Assembly (NCBI RefSeq): GCF_002860365.1
Contig: NZ_NMWT01000003.1
Span: 1-64,000 of the forward strand
Direction: 5' to 3'
Length of the DNA: 64,000 nucleotides
Origin: Bifidobacterium parmae
GTDB taxonomy: Bacteria > Actinomycetota > Actinomycetes > Actinomycetales > Bifidobacteriaceae
The position numbers were made by a program, and so were the translations under genes. Every line of letters begins with the position of its first letter. Positions within the stretch are counted from its first letter, which is position 1. A model generated the notes under the pieces. The model was not told the DNA's origin. It saw only the letters and a list, made by a program, of their open reading frames with translations, and ran no database searches. Of this stretch, positions 16,873 through 26,806 are shown piece after piece.

Positions 16873-19350
16873 ATGACGAGTCCTGTTATTGGCACCCCTT
16901 GGAAGAAGCTGAACGCTCCGGTTTCCGAGGAGGCCCTCGAAGGCGTTGACAAGTACTGGCGCGTTGCCAACTACCTCTCCATCGGCCAGATCTACCTGCG
17001 TAGCAACCCGCTGATGAAGGAGCCCTTCACCCGCGAGGATGTCAAGCACCGTCTGGTCGGCCACTGGGGCACCACCCCGGGCCTGAACTTCCTGATCGGC
17101 CACATCAACCGCTTCATCGCCGACCACGGCCAGAACACCGTGATCATCATGGGCCCGGGCCACGGCGGCCCGGCCGGCACCTCGCAGTCCTACCTGGACG
17201 GCACCTACACCGAGACCTTCCCGAAGATCACCAAGGACGAAGCCGGTCTTCAGAAGTTCTTCCGCCAGTTCTCCTACCCGGGCGGCATCCCGTCCCACTT
17301 CGCTCCGGAGACCCCGGGCTCCATCCACGAGGGCGGCGAGCTGGGCTACGCCCTGTCCCACGCCTACGGCGCCATCATGGACAACCCGAGCCTGTTCGTC
17401 CCGGCCATCGTCGGCGACGGTGAGGCCGAGACCGGCCCGCTGGCCACCGGCTGGCAGTCCAACAAGCTCGTGAACCCGCGCACCGACGGCATCGTGCTGC
17501 CGATCCTGCACCTCAACGGCTACAAGATCGCCAACCCGACCATCCTGTCCCGCATCTCCGACGAGGAGCTCCACGAGTTCTTCCACGGCATGGGCTACGA
17601 GCCGTACGAGTTCGTCGCCGGCTTCGACGATGAGGACCACATGTCCATCCACCGTCGCTTCGCCGAGCTCTTCGAGTCCATCTGGGACGAGATCTGCGAC
17701 ATCAAGTCCGCGGCCAACACGGACAACGTGCACCGTCCGTTCTACCCGATGCTGATCTTCCGCACCCCGAAGGGCTGGACCTGCCCGAAGTACATCGACG
17801 GCAAGAAGACCGAGGGCTCCTGGCGTTCCCACCAGGTGCCGCTGGCCTCCGCCCGCGACACCGAGGCCCACTTCGAGGTCCTCAAGAACTGGCTCGAGTC
17901 CTACAAGCCGGAGGAGCTGTTCGACGAGAACGGCGCCGTCAAGGACGATGTCCTCGCCTTCATGCCGAAGGGTGAGCTGCGCATCGGCGCCAACCCGAAC
18001 GCCAACGGTGGTGTCATCCGCGACGACCTGAAGCTCCCGAACATCGAGGACTACGCCGTCAAGGAAGTCGAGAAGTACGGCCACGGCTGGGGCCAGCTCG
18101 AGGCCACCCGTCGTCTGGGCGTCTACACCCGCGACATCATCAAGAACAACCCGCACGACTTCCGCATCTTCGGACCGGATGAGACCGCCTCCAACCGTCT
18201 GCAGGCCTCCTACGAGGTCACCAACAAGCAGTGGGACGCCGGCTACATCTCCGACGAGGTCGACGAGCACATGCACGTCTCCGGCCAGGTCGTCGAGCAG
18301 CTGTCCGAGCACCAGATGGAAGGCTTCCTGGAGGGCTACCTGCTCACCGGCCGCCACGGCATCTGGAGCTCCTACGAGTCCTTCGTGCACGTGATCGACT
18401 CCATGCTCAACCAGCACGCCAAGTGGCTCGAGGCCACCGTTCGTGAGATCCCGTGGCGCAAGCCGATCGCGTCCATGAACCTGCTGGTCTCCTCCCACGT
18501 CTGGCGCCAGGACCACAACGGCTTCTCGCACCAGGATCCGGGTGTCACCTCCCTGCTGCTGAACAAGTGCTTCCACAACGACCACGTCATCGGCATCTAC
18601 TTCGCCACCGACGCGAACATGCTGCTGGCCATCGCCGAGAAGTGCTACAAGTCCACCAACAAGATCAACGCCATCATCGCCGGCAAGCAGCCGGCCGCCA
18701 CCTGGCTGTCCCTCGACGAGGCTCGCGCCGAGCTCGAGAAGGGTGCCGCCGCCTGGGATTGGGCCTCCACCGCGAAGTCCAACGATGAGGCCGAGATCGT
18801 GCTTGCCGCCGCCGGCGATGTCCCGACCCAGGAGATCATGGCCGCCTCCGACAAGCTCAAGGCCATGGGCATCAAGTTCAAGGTCGTCAACGTGGTGGAC
18901 CTGCTCGCTCTGCAGTCCGCCAAGGAGAACGACGAGGCCCTGTCCGACGAGGAGTTCGCCGACATCTTCACCGCCGACAAGCCGGTGCTGTTCGCGTACC
19001 ACTCCTACGCCCACGACGTGCGCGGCCTGATCTACGATCGTCCGAACCACGACAACTTCAACGTCCACGGCTACGAGGAGGAAGGCTCCACCACCACGCC
19101 GTACGACATGGTTCGCGTGAACGAGATCGATCGTTACGAGCTGACCGCCGAGGCCCTGCGCATGATCGACGCCGACAAGTACGCCGATGAGATCAAGAAG
19201 CTCGAGGACTTCCGTCTGGAAGCCTTCCAGTTCGCGGTCGACAACGGCTACGATCACCCGGACTACACCGACTGGGTGTACTCCGGCCTGAACACCTCCG
19301 AGAAGGGCGCCATCACCGCCACCGCCGCCACCGCCGGCGACAACGAGTGA
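16873..19350 (+). CDS. xfp: xylulose-5-phosphate/fructose-6-phosphate phosphoketolase
   Basis: An 825-aa thiamine-diphosphate enzyme and key step of the bifid shunt. It cleaves fructose-6-phosphate or xylulose-5-phosphate with phosphate into acetyl phosphate and erythrose-4-phosphate or glyceraldehyde-3-phosphate. The sequence begins [16 protein letters not shown], and the ThDP-binding region has GPGHGGPAG and [14 protein letters not shown], both typical of the family. Codon use is strongly biased to C-ending optimal codons, as in highly expressed genes. ATG 16873 follows a duplicated SD; an open extension to 16447 is non-coding leader. It is followed by a terminator, then pta and ackA. Confidence 0.97.
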   Translation: MTSPVIGTPWKKLNAPVSEEALEGVDKYWRVANYLSIGQIYLRSNPLMKEPFTREDVKHRLVGHWGTTPGLNFLIGHINRFIADHGQNTVIIMGPGHGGPAGTSQSYLDGTYTETFPKITKDEAGLQKFFRQFSYPGGIPSHFAPETPGSIHEGGELGYALSHAYGAIMDNPSLFVPAIVGDGEAETGPLATGWQSNKLVNPRTDGIVLPILHLNGYKIANPTILSRISDEELHEFFHGMGYEPYEFVAGFDDEDHMSIHRRFAELFESIWDEICDIKSAANTDNVHRPFYPMLIFRTPKGWTCPKYIDGKKTEGSWRSHQVPLASARDTEAHFEVLKNWLESYKPEELFDENGAVKDDVLAFMPKGELRIGANPNANGGVIRDDLKLPNIEDYAVKEVEKYGHGWGQLEATRRLGVYTRDIIKNNPHDFRIFGPDETASNRLQASYEVTNKQWDAGYISDEVDEHMHVSGQVVEQLSEHQMEGFLEGYLLTGRHGIWSSYESFVHVIDSMLNQHAKWLEATVREIPWRKPIASMNLLVSSHVWRQDHNGFSHQDPGVTSLLLNKCFHNDHVIGIYFATDANMLLAIAEKCYKSTNKINAIIAGKQPAATWLSLDEARAELEKGAAAWDWASTAKSNDEAEIVLAAAGDVPTQEIMAASDKLKAMGIKFKVVNVVDLLALQSAKENDEALSDEEFADIFTADKPVLFAYHSYAHDVRGLIYDRPNHDNFNVHGYEEEGSTTTPYDMVRVNEIDRYELTAEALRMIDADKYADEIKKLEDFRLEAFQFAVDNGYDHPDYTDWVYSGLNTSEKGAITATAATAGDNE

Positions 19351-19392
19351 CGCGCCGCCTCTCCACGAGGTGATCGCATCCCGTAAGGGCTG

Positions 19393-19430
19393 AAATGGGG
19401 GCCCGGGTTTCCACACCCGGGCCCTCATTT
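19393..19430 (+). terminator. xfp terminator
   Basis: AAATG, then GGGCCCGGGT, loop TTCCAC, ACCCGGGCCC, then CATTT. It is 43 nt after the xfp stop and ends in a short T-run. Confidence 0.78.
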
Positions 19431-19506
19431 GCGTATTCCGGTGCATCTTCCTGCAACTTTCCGCGTTTTTCCCGGCAACACGGACGTGAACGATAACAAG
19501 CGCCGC

Positions 19507-19512
19507 TACAAT
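19507..19512 (+). promoter_or_regulatory. -10 of the pta promoter
   Basis: TACAAT, 47 nt ahead of the pta start codon; predicted transcription start near 19519. The -35 is not clear. Confidence 0.45.
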
Positions 19513-19558
19513 GAGGGGTGGCACATCCGCACTGAATCATCAAAGGAGACTGACACCA

Positions 19559-21229
19559 GTGACCGTCACCCGTGTATACATCGCAAGCCCGGAAGGCGCC
19601 AACGGCCGCAACGTCGTCGCGTACGGCGTCCTCAACGCACTGACCTCCAAGTACAAGACGATGGTGTTCCGCCCCGCCGTATCCAACCACGACCACTTCA
19701 CCCCGGTGCTGCTCGCCGCCTCGAACGCGGGCCTCGGCGTCGCCCTGTCCACCGGACTCGACATCCACAAGGTCCGCGCCGACAAGGAGACCGCCCGCGG
19801 CGACATCGTCGGCGCCTTCAACGACGCCCTCGCCGTCTCCCGCGCGGACGCGGCGCTCATCGTCGGCACCGACAAGTCGCACGTCAACGATCCGACCACC
19901 TACGAGTTCAACGCGAACGTGGCCGCCGACCTGCAGGCGGGCGTGTTCCTGTCCATCTGCACCATCGACCGCTGGCCGGACGAGCTGGACGAGACCGTGA
20001 AGCTGTCGATCGAGGGCATGGAGGCCGCCGGCAACCGCGTGCTCGGCATCTTCGTGACCGGCTGCGAGCCGCGCCACGCGTTCTCCGTCAAGCAGACCCT
20101 CGCCAAGTACGGCCTGCCCGTGTGGACGATCCCGCAGGTGCCGTTCACCGACGAATCCAACAAGACGCTGGCGCTCGAGACGTTCCGCGCGAACGCCCCC
20201 ACCGAGGAGGTGCTCGCCGCGCTCGACGTGGACGTCGACTTCCCGATCACCCCCTATGCGTTCCAGTACGGCCTGATCGGCAAGGCCAAGACGAACAAGA
20301 AGACGATCGTCCTGCCGGAGGGCGAGGAGGACCGCATCATCAAGGCGGCCGACTTCCTGCTCGAACGCGAGGCCGTGAACCTCATCATCGTCGGCGAGAA
20401 GGACGCGATCCTCGCCCGCGGCAAGGAGCTCGGTCTCAAGCACCTCGACCGCGCCCGCTTCCAGTCCATGGACGACGAGGAGGTCCTCAAGCCCATGGTC
20501 GACAAGCTGTGCGAGCTGCGCGCCAAGAAGGGCATGACCGAGGAGCAGGCCCGCAAGCAGCTCCGGGACGCCAGCTACTTCGGCACGATGCTCGTCGTGC
20601 TCGGCTACGCGGACGGCCTGGTCTCCGGCTCCGTCAACTCCACCGCCAACACGGTGCGCCCGGCCCTGCAGGTCATCAAGACCAAGCCCGGCCAGAAGCT
20701 CGTCTCCGGCGCGTTCCTCATGTGCTTCAAGGACCATGTGGCCGTGTTCGCCGACTGCGCCATCAACCTGAACCCGACCGCCGAACAGCTCGCCGAGATC
20801 GCCATCCAGTCCGCGGCGACCGCCAAGGCGTTCGGCATCGAGCCGAAGGTCGGCATGCTCTCCTACTCCACGCTCGGCTCCGGCAAGGGCCCGGACGTGG
20901 ACGTCGTCGAGGAGGCCACGAAGCTCGTCAAGGAGAAGGCCCCGGATCTGCCGGTCGTCGGCTCCATCCAGTTCGACGCCGCCTGGTCGCCCACCGTGGC
21001 CGCCACGAAGGCCAAGGGCAACGACGTCGCCGGCCACGTCAACGTGTTCGTGTTCCCCGACCTGTGCGCCGGCAACATCGGATACAAGGCCGTGCAGCGC
21101 TCCTCCGGCGCCCTCGCCATCGGCCCGGTGCTGCAGGGCCTCAACAAGCCGGTCAACGACCTGAGCCGCGGCGCGCTGGTGCAGGACATCATCAACACCG
21201 TCGCCCTCACCGCCGTCACCGCGCAGTGA
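19559..21229 (+). CDS. pta: phosphate acetyltransferase
   Basis: A 556-aa Pta with two parts: an N-terminal P-loop-like/DRTGG-type region (starting VTVTRVYIASPEGANGRNV) and a C-terminal PTA_PTB catalytic domain from about residue 245 (KKTIVLPEGEEDRIIKAADF). The latter holds SGSVNSTANTVRPALQ and the terminal NDLSRGALVQDIIN block. It interconverts acetyl phosphate and acetyl-CoA. GTG 19559 is chosen because AAAGGAG lies 10 nt upstream and the protein then begins as in relatives; an ATG at 19511 overlaps the -10. It lies between xfp and ackA on the same strand but has its own -10 and terminator. Confidence 0.95.
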   Translation: MTVTRVYIASPEGANGRNVVAYGVLNALTSKYKTMVFRPAVSNHDHFTPVLLAASNAGLGVALSTGLDIHKVRADKETARGDIVGAFNDALAVSRADAALIVGTDKSHVNDPTTYEFNANVAADLQAGVFLSICTIDRWPDELDETVKLSIEGMEAAGNRVLGIFVTGCEPRHAFSVKQTLAKYGLPVWTIPQVPFTDESNKTLALETFRANAPTEEVLAALDVDVDFPITPYAFQYGLIGKAKTNKKTIVLPEGEEDRIIKAADFLLEREAVNLIIVGEKDAILARGKELGLKHLDRARFQSMDDEEVLKPMVDKLCELRAKKGMTEEQARKQLRDASYFGTMLVVLGYADGLVSGSVNSTANTVRPALQVIKTKPGQKLVSGAFLMCFKDHVAVFADCAINLNPTAEQLAEIAIQSAATAKAFGIEPKVGMLSYSTLGSGKGPDVDVVEEATKLVKEKAPDLPVVGSIQFDAAWSPTVAATKAKGNDVAGHVNVFVFPDLCAGNIGYKAVQRSSGALAIGPVLQGLNKPVNDLSRGALVQDIINTVALTAVTAQ

Positions 21230-21242
21230 ACCGGTGAACGTC

Positions 21243-21274
21243 CACGGGCTCCCGTCATTCGGCGGGAGCCCGTG
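21243..21274 (+). terminator. pta terminator
   Basis: CACGGGCTCCCG and CGGGAGCCCGTG form a perfect 12-bp stem with an 8-nt loop, then TCTTGT, 13 nt after the pta stop. Confidence 0.85.
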
Positions 21275-21355
21275 TCTTGTAGCAAGCAGCGAGTATTCTA
21301 AACACTTGGAAAGCCGTGTTCCACGGTACGACAACCACAATGGAGGATGCCCACA

Positions 21356-22585
21356 ATGGCGAAAACCGTCCTTGTCATCAATTCCGGCTCCAGCTCGATC
21401 AAGTACCAGCTGGTGGACCTCGAGACCGGCGAGGGTCTCGCTTCCGGCCTCGTCGAGAAGATCGGCGAGCCGATCGACGGCCACTACAAGCACGAGTACA
21501 ACGGCGAGAAGCACGAGCTCGAGGAGCCGATCCACGACCACGAGCAGGGCTTGAAGCGCGTCCTCGGCTTCTTCGAGGAGTACGGCCCGAAGCTGGCCGA
21601 CGCGGGCATCGTCGCCGTCGGCCACCGTGTCGTCCAGGGCGGCTCCCTCTTCCCGAAGCCGGCCCTCGTCACCGACAAGACCATCAACCAGGTCAAGGAT
21701 CTGGCCGTCCTCGCCCCGCTGCACAACGGCCCGGAGGCCAAGGGCGCCGAGGTCATGCGCTCCCTGCTGCCGGACGTGCCGCAGATCTTCGTCTTCGATT
21801 CCTCCTTCTTCTTCCAGCTGCCGAAGGCCGCCAGCACCTACGCGCTGAACAAGGAGATCGCCGACCAGTACCACATCCGCCGCTACGGCGCCCACGGCAC
21901 CTCCCACGAGTTCATCTCCTCCGTGGTGCCCGAGGTCGTCGGCAAGCCGGCCGAGGGTCTCAAGCAGATCGTCCTGCACATCGGCAACGGCGCCTCCGCC
22001 TCCGCCGAGGTGTCCGGCAAGCCGGTCGAGACCTCCATGGGCCTCACCCCGCTCGAGGGCCTCGTCATGGGCGGCCGCACCGGCGACATCGACCCGGCCG
22101 TGGTCTTCCACCTGATCCGCAACGCCCACATGAACGTGGACGAGCTGGACGCCCTGTTCAACAAGCGTTCCGGCATGACCGGCATGACCGGCTTCGGCGA
22201 TCTGCGCGAGGTCCACCGTCTGGTGGCCGAGGGCAACGAGGACGCCAAGCTGGCCCTCGACGTCTACGTGCACCGCATCGTGAGCTACATCGGCAACTAC
22301 ACCTACCAGATGGGCGGCTGCGATGTCATCACCTTCACCGCCGGCGTCGGCGAGAACGACGACATCGTGCGCAAGATGGTGTGCGACAAGCTCGCCCCGT
22401 TCGGCGTGAAGCTGGACGAGGAGAAGAACGCGACCCGCTCCAAGGAGCCGCGCGTCATCTCCACCCCGGACTCCTCCGTCGTCATCGCCGTCATCCCGAC
22501 GAACGAGGAGCTGGCCATCGCCCGCAAGTCCGCCGCCATCGCCGAGGCCGGCGAGGACACCTACGGCAACACGTTCGCCAAGTGA
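21356..22585 (+). CDS. ackA: acetate kinase
   Basis: A 409-aa acetate kinase of the ASKHA fold, converting acetyl phosphate plus ADP to acetate plus ATP, the main energy-yielding end of the bifid shunt. Motifs seen: VLVINSGSSSIKY at the N-terminus, VGHRVVQGG, IGNGASASA, GGRTGDIDPAVVFHL and FTAGVGENDDIVR. ATG 21356 lies 9 nt after GGAGG; an upstream in-frame ATG (21347) overlaps the SD and is unlikely. A TATTCT hexamer at 21294 may be the -10. The terminal product gene of the xfp, pta, ackA series. Confidence 0.97.
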   Translation: MAKTVLVINSGSSSIKYQLVDLETGEGLASGLVEKIGEPIDGHYKHEYNGEKHELEEPIHDHEQGLKRVLGFFEEYGPKLADAGIVAVGHRVVQGGSLFPKPALVTDKTINQVKDLAVLAPLHNGPEAKGAEVMRSLLPDVPQIFVFDSSFFFQLPKAASTYALNKEIADQYHIRRYGAHGTSHEFISSVVPEVVGKPAEGLKQIVLHIGNGASASAEVSGKPVETSMGLTPLEGLVMGGRTGDIDPAVVFHLIRNAHMNVDELDALFNKRSGMTGMTGFGDLREVHRLVAEGNEDAKLALDVYVHRIVSYIGNYTYQMGGCDVITFTAGVGENDDIVRKMVCDKLAPFGVKLDEEKNATRSKEPRVISTPDSSVVIAVIPTNEELAIARKSAAIAEAGEDTYGNTFAK

Positions 22586-22639
22586 GTCCATCGCTTGAAC
22601 GTGTCCGGCGGGTCGCATAGACCATAGCCGGCATGGCAT

Positions 22640-22682
22640 GGGAAGGCCCCTGACACTCCATCGGAGTGTCAGGGGCCTTCCC
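22640..22682. terminator. 20-bp perfect hairpin between convergent ackA and aroA
   Basis: GGGAAGGCCCCTGACACTCC, loop ATC, exact complement. It is placed between two convergent stops and probably ends transcription both ways, though no T-run is present. Confidence 0.75.
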
Positions 22683-22736
22683 GTATCCGGTTGCCGCTGG
22701 GGCCGTTCCGGGCCGTCCCGGCGGCCGCTCCGACGG

Positions 22737-24074
22737 CTACTTCCCCAGCAGGCCGCGCCACATGCCCACGAAGTCTGGCAGCGTCTTGCGCGTGGTCTCC
22801 ACGTCGACGACATGCACGCCCGGCACCGCGAGACCGATCATCGCGGCGAACGTGGCCATGCGGTGGTCCGCGTAGGATTCCATCACCGCGCCATGCAGGT
22901 TCCCGCGCGGCACCGGCGTGATCGCGATGCCGTCGGGCAGCTCCTCCGCCTCGCCGCCGATGCGTCGGATCTCGGTGACGAGCGCCTCCAGACGGTTCGT
23001 CTCGTGGCCGCGCAGGTGCCCGATGCCGATCATGCGCGTCGGCGCGTCGGCGAACACGAGGATCGCGGCGAGCGACGGCGCGATCTCGCCGGCCGCGGTC
23101 AGATCGAAATCGCCGAGACCCCGGATCGCGCCGTCGGACGTGACCTGGCAGTAGCGCACGCCGTCCTCCTCGGGGAAGGTGACGGTCGCGCCCATGCGTT
23201 CCAGATAGCCGGGCAGGAGACCGCCCGGCTGCGTGGTCTCGACCGGCCAGTGCGGTACGCGCACGGTGCCGCCGGCGATGAGCGCCGCGCCGAGGAACGG
23301 CGCCGCGTTCGACAGATCAGGTTCGACGACGACGCGTTCCGGCAGCTGCAGCCCGCGCGGCGCGACGGTCCACACGCGCGCCGCCTCGTCGGCGGACGCC
23401 GCTCCCCCGGCGCCGTTCACGTCGGCGACGGTCATGCGGATGTGCGGCAGGCTCGGCGTCTTCGCGCCCGTGTGCGTGAGCGTGAGACCGCCCGGCAGAC
23501 GGGAGCCGACGAGCAGCAGTCCGGAGATGAACTGCGACGACCCGGACGCGTCGATGGACACGTGCGCGGATTCGGCGGGAAGCGCGGCGGGCGGCGTGAC
23601 GGTGAACGGCAGGAAGCCCTCCTCGCCGTGATAGTCGACCGTCGCGCCCAGTTGTTCGAGACCGTCGAGCACCGGCTTCATCGGACGCGCGTACGCCTGC
23701 TCGTCGCCGTCGAAGCGCACCGGGGCGTCTGCGAACAGGGCGAGTCCGGGCACGAAACGCATCACCGTGCCGGCGAGTCCGCAGTATACGTCCACGTTGC
23801 CGTGGAATCGTCCGTCGGCGGGCGGCGTGACGGTGACGGTCGTTCCAGTGTCCGGGTCGACGGTGCAGGTCACGCCGAGCGCCTCCAATGCGCCCATCAT
23901 CAGTTCGGTGTCGCGCGAGCGCAGCAGGCCGACGAGCGTGACCGGCCTGGACCCCAATGCGGCGAGGACCAGATACCGGTTGGACAGGGATTTGCTGCCG
24001 GGGACGGTGACGACGGCGTGCAACGGGCCGTCCGCCTTCGGCGCGGCCCACAGGTTCTTCTGCGATTCGTTCAT
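22737..24074 (-). CDS. aroA: 3-phosphoshikimate 1-carboxyvinyltransferase (EPSP synthase)
   Basis: A 445-aa enzyme of the shikimate pathway joining shikimate-3-phosphate and phosphoenolpyruvate. Signatures: VPGSKSLSNRYLVLAALG (N-terminal substrate loop), CGLAGTVMRF, DASGSSQFISGLLL and, towards the C-terminus, ESYADHRMATFAAMIGL. The start is ATG 24074 (MNESQKN) or ATG 24083 (MGGMNES). No strong SD exists; a TACGAT hexamer 7 nt before ATG 24083 would make that start leaderless, so the choice is uncertain by three residues. It stands alone, convergent with ackA. Confidence 0.93.
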   Translation of the reverse strand: MNESQKNLWAAPKADGPLHAVVTVPGSKSLSNRYLVLAALGSRPVTLVGLLRSRDTELMMGALEALGVTCTVDPDTGTTVTVTPPADGRFHGNVDVYCGLAGTVMRFVPGLALFADAPVRFDGDEQAYARPMKPVLDGLEQLGATVDYHGEEGFLPFTVTPPAALPAESAHVSIDASGSSQFISGLLLVGSRLPGGLTLTHTGAKTPSLPHIRMTVADVNGAGGAASADEAARVWTVAPRGLQLPERVVVEPDLSNAAPFLGAALIAGGTVRVPHWPVETTQPGGLLPGYLERMGATVTFPEEDGVRYCQVTSDGAIRGLGDFDLTAAGEIAPSLAAILVFADAPTRMIGIGHLRGHETNRLEALVTEIRRIGGEAEELPDGIAITPVPRGNLHGAVMESYADHRMATFAAMIGLAVPGVHVVDVETTRKTLPDFVGMWRGLLGK

Positions 24075-24131
24075 GCCACCCATCGTATCGGCATCATGGC
24101 CGAACCGGGTGGATGCGTCCGCCGGAGCGCG

Positions 24132-25283
24132 CTACTTGGACTGCGCCTCGTAGCCTTGCTTGAGCGTCGCGTTGAGCTTCTGCAGCAGCGTGGACGGGTT
24201 CGCGTTCTCACGCGACTGACGGAGCTTGTCCTGGAAGTCGTTGATCGCGCCCGAGGAGGCGTCGAGGTCGACGAGCTGCGAGGACAGGGATTGCAACTGC
24301 TGCGCCTGGTCGGAACCGGATTTGATGGCGGACGGGTCGCCGAGCGCCTTGATCTGCTCGATCACCGAGGCCATCTGGTCGAGCGACTGGGTGAGCGTGC
24401 CGGAGAATTCGGAGACGACCTTCGCCTTCGCCTTCGCCAACGGTTCCGCCGACGTGCGGCAGGAGGCGATGTACTGCTCGTACTGGGTGGCGAAGTCGCT
24501 GTCGTACACGGTGCCGCTCGGCGTGTTCCCGCACGCGTCGTTCATCGTGGACAACGCCTCCGCGGAATCGGCGAGGTTCGCGGACAGTTCCGCGAACCGG
24601 TCGGCCTGACGCACATACGACTCGTAGGCGGCGGAGACGTCCGCGTCCTTGTTGGCTCTGAGATCGGCGAACGAGGCGGCCGATTCGCGCAGCTTCGTCG
24701 CCTGCACCTTCAGCCTGCTCACCTTCTGCGCGTCGTACGCGGTGTCCTGCGAGTAGAGGAAGCCGAGCGCGTCGTCGATCGCGGCGGAGGTCTTCTCGTA
24801 CTGCTGCTGCATGGCGACCGTCTTCTGCGTTCCGGTCGAATAGTCGGAGGCGCGCACCGAACCGAACGGGCGGACGACGACGAGCACGGCGACGAGCGCG
24901 ACCACCGCGACGACGGCGACCACGATGCCGGCGACGGCGAGCGCCGGCGGGCGGCGACGGGGAAGTTCGACGGGGGCGACGAGCGTGTCGAAGTCGGGGG
25001 CTTCGAGCGGGTTGCGGGCGTCGTCCGGACGTGAGGCGGCGTCCGCATCCCGCGCTCCCTCATCCGTCGATGCCGCATCGCGGGCGTCGTCCGTCGTATC
25101 GTGCGCATCCGCATCGGCCGTCGTATCGGAGGCATCGGACAGGTTCCCGGCGACGGACGCGGCAGGCGCGACAGCGGATTCCGACGGCGCGTCGGTCATG
25201 TCGAGAGGAGGGATGACGGTCGTTTCCTCACCGTGTCCCCGCACGTCCTCGGACGAGTCTTCACCCTGCTTGTCGTCAGCCAT
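24132..25283 (-). CDS. hypothetical single-pass membrane protein with coiled extracytoplasmic domain
   Basis: A 383-aa protein. Residues 1-120 are acidic and low in complexity (many Asp, Ala, Thr). A transmembrane helix follows PRRRPPALAVAG at about residues 113-142. The remaining 240 residues are hydrophilic, alpha-helical and Gln/Ala/Ser-rich with two cysteines (DACGN, IASCR) that could pair outside the cell. The cytoplasmic acidic tail plus anchor resembles many bifidobacterial surface proteins of unknown role. ATG 25283 has GGGAGAAGG directly upstream. No domain recognised. Confidence 0.75.
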   Translation of the reverse strand: MADDKQGEDSSEDVRGHGEETTVIPPLDMTDAPSESAVAPAASVAGNLSDASDTTADADAHDTTDDARDAASTDEGARDADAASRPDDARNPLEAPDFDTLVAPVELPRRRPPALAVAGIVVAVVAVVALVAVLVVVRPFGSVRASDYSTGTQKTVAMQQQYEKTSAAIDDALGFLYSQDTAYDAQKVSRLKVQATKLRESAASFADLRANKDADVSAAYESYVRQADRFAELSANLADSAEALSTMNDACGNTPSGTVYDSDFATQYEQYIASCRTSAEPLAKAKAKVVSEFSGTLTQSLDQMASVIEQIKALGDPSAIKSGSDQAQQLQSLSSQLVDLDASSGAINDFQDKLRQSRENANPSTLLQKLNATLKQGYEAQSK

Positions 25284-25435
25284 AACCTTCTCCCTCTGTC
25301 TGGCGGGTGGCGGGAAACGCGGCGCGATACGGCCCATGCGTCCATGCGATTGCGAAAGTCCAGTGTACTTGCGAGAGACGACGGCGACATGTCGCCCATG
25401 TCACATGCCGTCGGACGTCTGCCGCATGCCGCGCG

Positions 25436-26605
25436 TCACCGGTCGGAGGCGATGCGGGACTCGGGCATGCGTTCGCGCCGCTCACGCTGTTCGGCGGTCT
25501 GCGCGTGTACGAGCTCCATCGAGACGCGGTCCGCCTCGATGGCGGCGATCTGCCGCGAGAACACGATGAACCAGCCGAGGAACAGCATGCCGGCGAGCGC
25601 CTCCACGTTGGTGAGCGTGTTGTGGCCGAGCATCATGTTCCCCCAGAATCCGGCGCACAGGAGCGCCGCCAGATCGGAGCCGACCATGACGACCTTGCTG
25701 ATGCGCGGGGCGAGCCACGGCAGCATGAGGAACAGGACGAGCATGACGAACGGCAGGCCCTTCGCGCAGATGTTGTGCATGAGGTTGTGCGGCGTGTAGC
25801 GGAACGCGCCGATGCCGATGAACGCGAGTCCGGAGATGGTGAGCAGGGCGGACAGCACGGCGATGCGCATGGCGAAGTGCGGGATGTCGTAGCCGTGGTT
25901 CGGATCGTCGCGCGTGCGGTCGTGCCACAGGCGCATGAGCCGTTCCGTGGTGACCAGCTCGGATACGGCGAAGTAGCTGACGATGATGACGCATACGCCG
26001 GCGAGCATGAGGGTCGAGTTGAACATGGTGGCGGCGAACGTGGTGCGGTCGCCGAGCTGGGAGAAGTTATTGTGGTACCAGTACGGGTCGTCGGTGGTGA
26101 GTCCGGCGACGCATACGCCGGAGACGACGAAGAACGGCAGGAGCGAGGCGAGGGTCTTCGCGCTCATCATCTCCGCCTGTACGAACGTCATGTAGCCGAC
26201 GACGCCGGCGAACGCGGCGCACGCGGACGACATGTAGCCGACGAACAGCGTGCCCATCATCTCGTTGATGGCGCCGAGCAGAGCGAACGTGGAGAGGAAC
26301 GTGGTGGCCGCGTACACGACGGACAGGGCGAGCGTCTCGAACGTGCGGCGCAACGGCACCAGCCATCCGGCCTTGAGCGTCATCGAACGCGAATGGCTCA
26401 TGTATCCGGCGCAGAAGGAGATGACGGCGCAGGCGGCGACGATGCCGGAGCATACGGAGAAGCGGCGTTGCGTGACCTGCCAGATGGCGGGCGCGTATTC
26501 GAGGTACAGGTTCATGCCGACGGCGCCTGCGAACGCGCACAGGATGAAGGCGACGAGCCCGCCCGTCTCGGCGCGCTGGTGGCGGCCCATGACCATCCGT
26601 TCCAT
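25436..26605 (-). CDS. polytopic membrane protein of unknown function (DUF998-like?)
   Basis: A 389-aa integral membrane protein with about ten hydrophobic helices, starting MERMVMGRHQRAETGGLVAF. It has no ABC, MFS or other transporter signature that I recognise. The general helix layout, with a mid-protein WYHNNFSQLG loop, recalls DUF998-type proteins, but that is a weak similarity. ATG 26605 follows GGGAGGAG by about 4 nt. Its promoter overlaps that of tRNA-Pro, transcribed the other way. Confidence 0.72.
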   Translation of the reverse strand: MERMVMGRHQRAETGGLVAFILCAFAGAVGMNLYLEYAPAIWQVTQRRFSVCSGIVAACAVISFCAGYMSHSRSMTLKAGWLVPLRRTFETLALSVVYAATTFLSTFALLGAINEMMGTLFVGYMSSACAAFAGVVGYMTFVQAEMMSAKTLASLLPFFVVSGVCVAGLTTDDPYWYHNNFSQLGDRTTFAATMFNSTLMLAGVCVIIVSYFAVSELVTTERLMRLWHDRTRDDPNHGYDIPHFAMRIAVLSALLTISGLAFIGIGAFRYTPHNLMHNICAKGLPFVMLVLFLMLPWLAPRISKVVMVGSDLAALLCAGFWGNMMLGHNTLTNVEALAGMLFLGWFIVFSRQIAAIEADRVSMELVHAQTAEQRERRERMPESRIASDR

Positions 26606-26636
26606 GACTCCTCCCGTTCGCGTCACGTCCACCTGT

Positions 26637-26646
26637 ATTGTACAAT
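26637..26646. promoter_or_regulatory. overlapping divergent -10 elements
   Basis: ATTGTACAAT reads TACAAT on the plus strand (26641-26646, towards tRNA-Pro) and TACAAT on the minus strand (26642-26637, towards the membrane protein gene). RNA polymerase can bind only one way at a time, so the two transcripts should compete. Confidence 0.5.
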
Positions 26647-26677
26647 GACTGATTGTGCCTGCTACGGCGAGGCACGA

Positions 26678-26751
26678 CGGGCTGTAGCGCAGTTTGGTAG
26701 CGCGCCTGCTTTGGGAGCAGGATGTCGCAGGTTCAAATCCTGTCAGCCCGA
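26678..26751 (+). tRNA. tRNA-Pro(TGG)
   Basis: 74 nt: acceptor CGGGCTG/CAGCCCG, anticodon stem CCTGC/GCAGG around TTTGGGA (anticodon TGG), T-arm GCAGG-TTCAAAT-CCTGT, discriminator A, no encoded CCA. Confidence 0.95.
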
Positions 26752-26757
26752 CCGCGA

Positions 26758-26799
26758 ATGCTCCGTTCACCCACGGGTGAGCGGGGCATTTTCTCTTTT
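26758..26799 (+). terminator. tRNA-Pro terminator
   Basis: ATGCTCCGTTCACC and GGGTGAGCGGGGCAT pair with minor mismatches around a short loop and are followed by TTTCTCTTTT. Confidence 0.8.
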
Positions 26800-26806
26800 C
26801 CCCCGT

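Noticed and set aside
16528-19524. A 998-codon open frame antisense to xfp
   Set aside because: It is a shadow: a high-GC gene with C/G third positions removes stops from the opposite strand. No SD, Val/Gly/Leu-rich nonsense composition, and xfp is certain.
19313-22813. A 1166-codon antisense frame across pta and ackA
   Set aside because: It spans two well-supported genes and their terminators; the composition is that of a shadow frame.
22638-25034. A 798-codon plus-strand frame
   Set aside because: Antisense to aroA and the membrane protein gene; Arg/Val/Gly-rich and without family resemblance.
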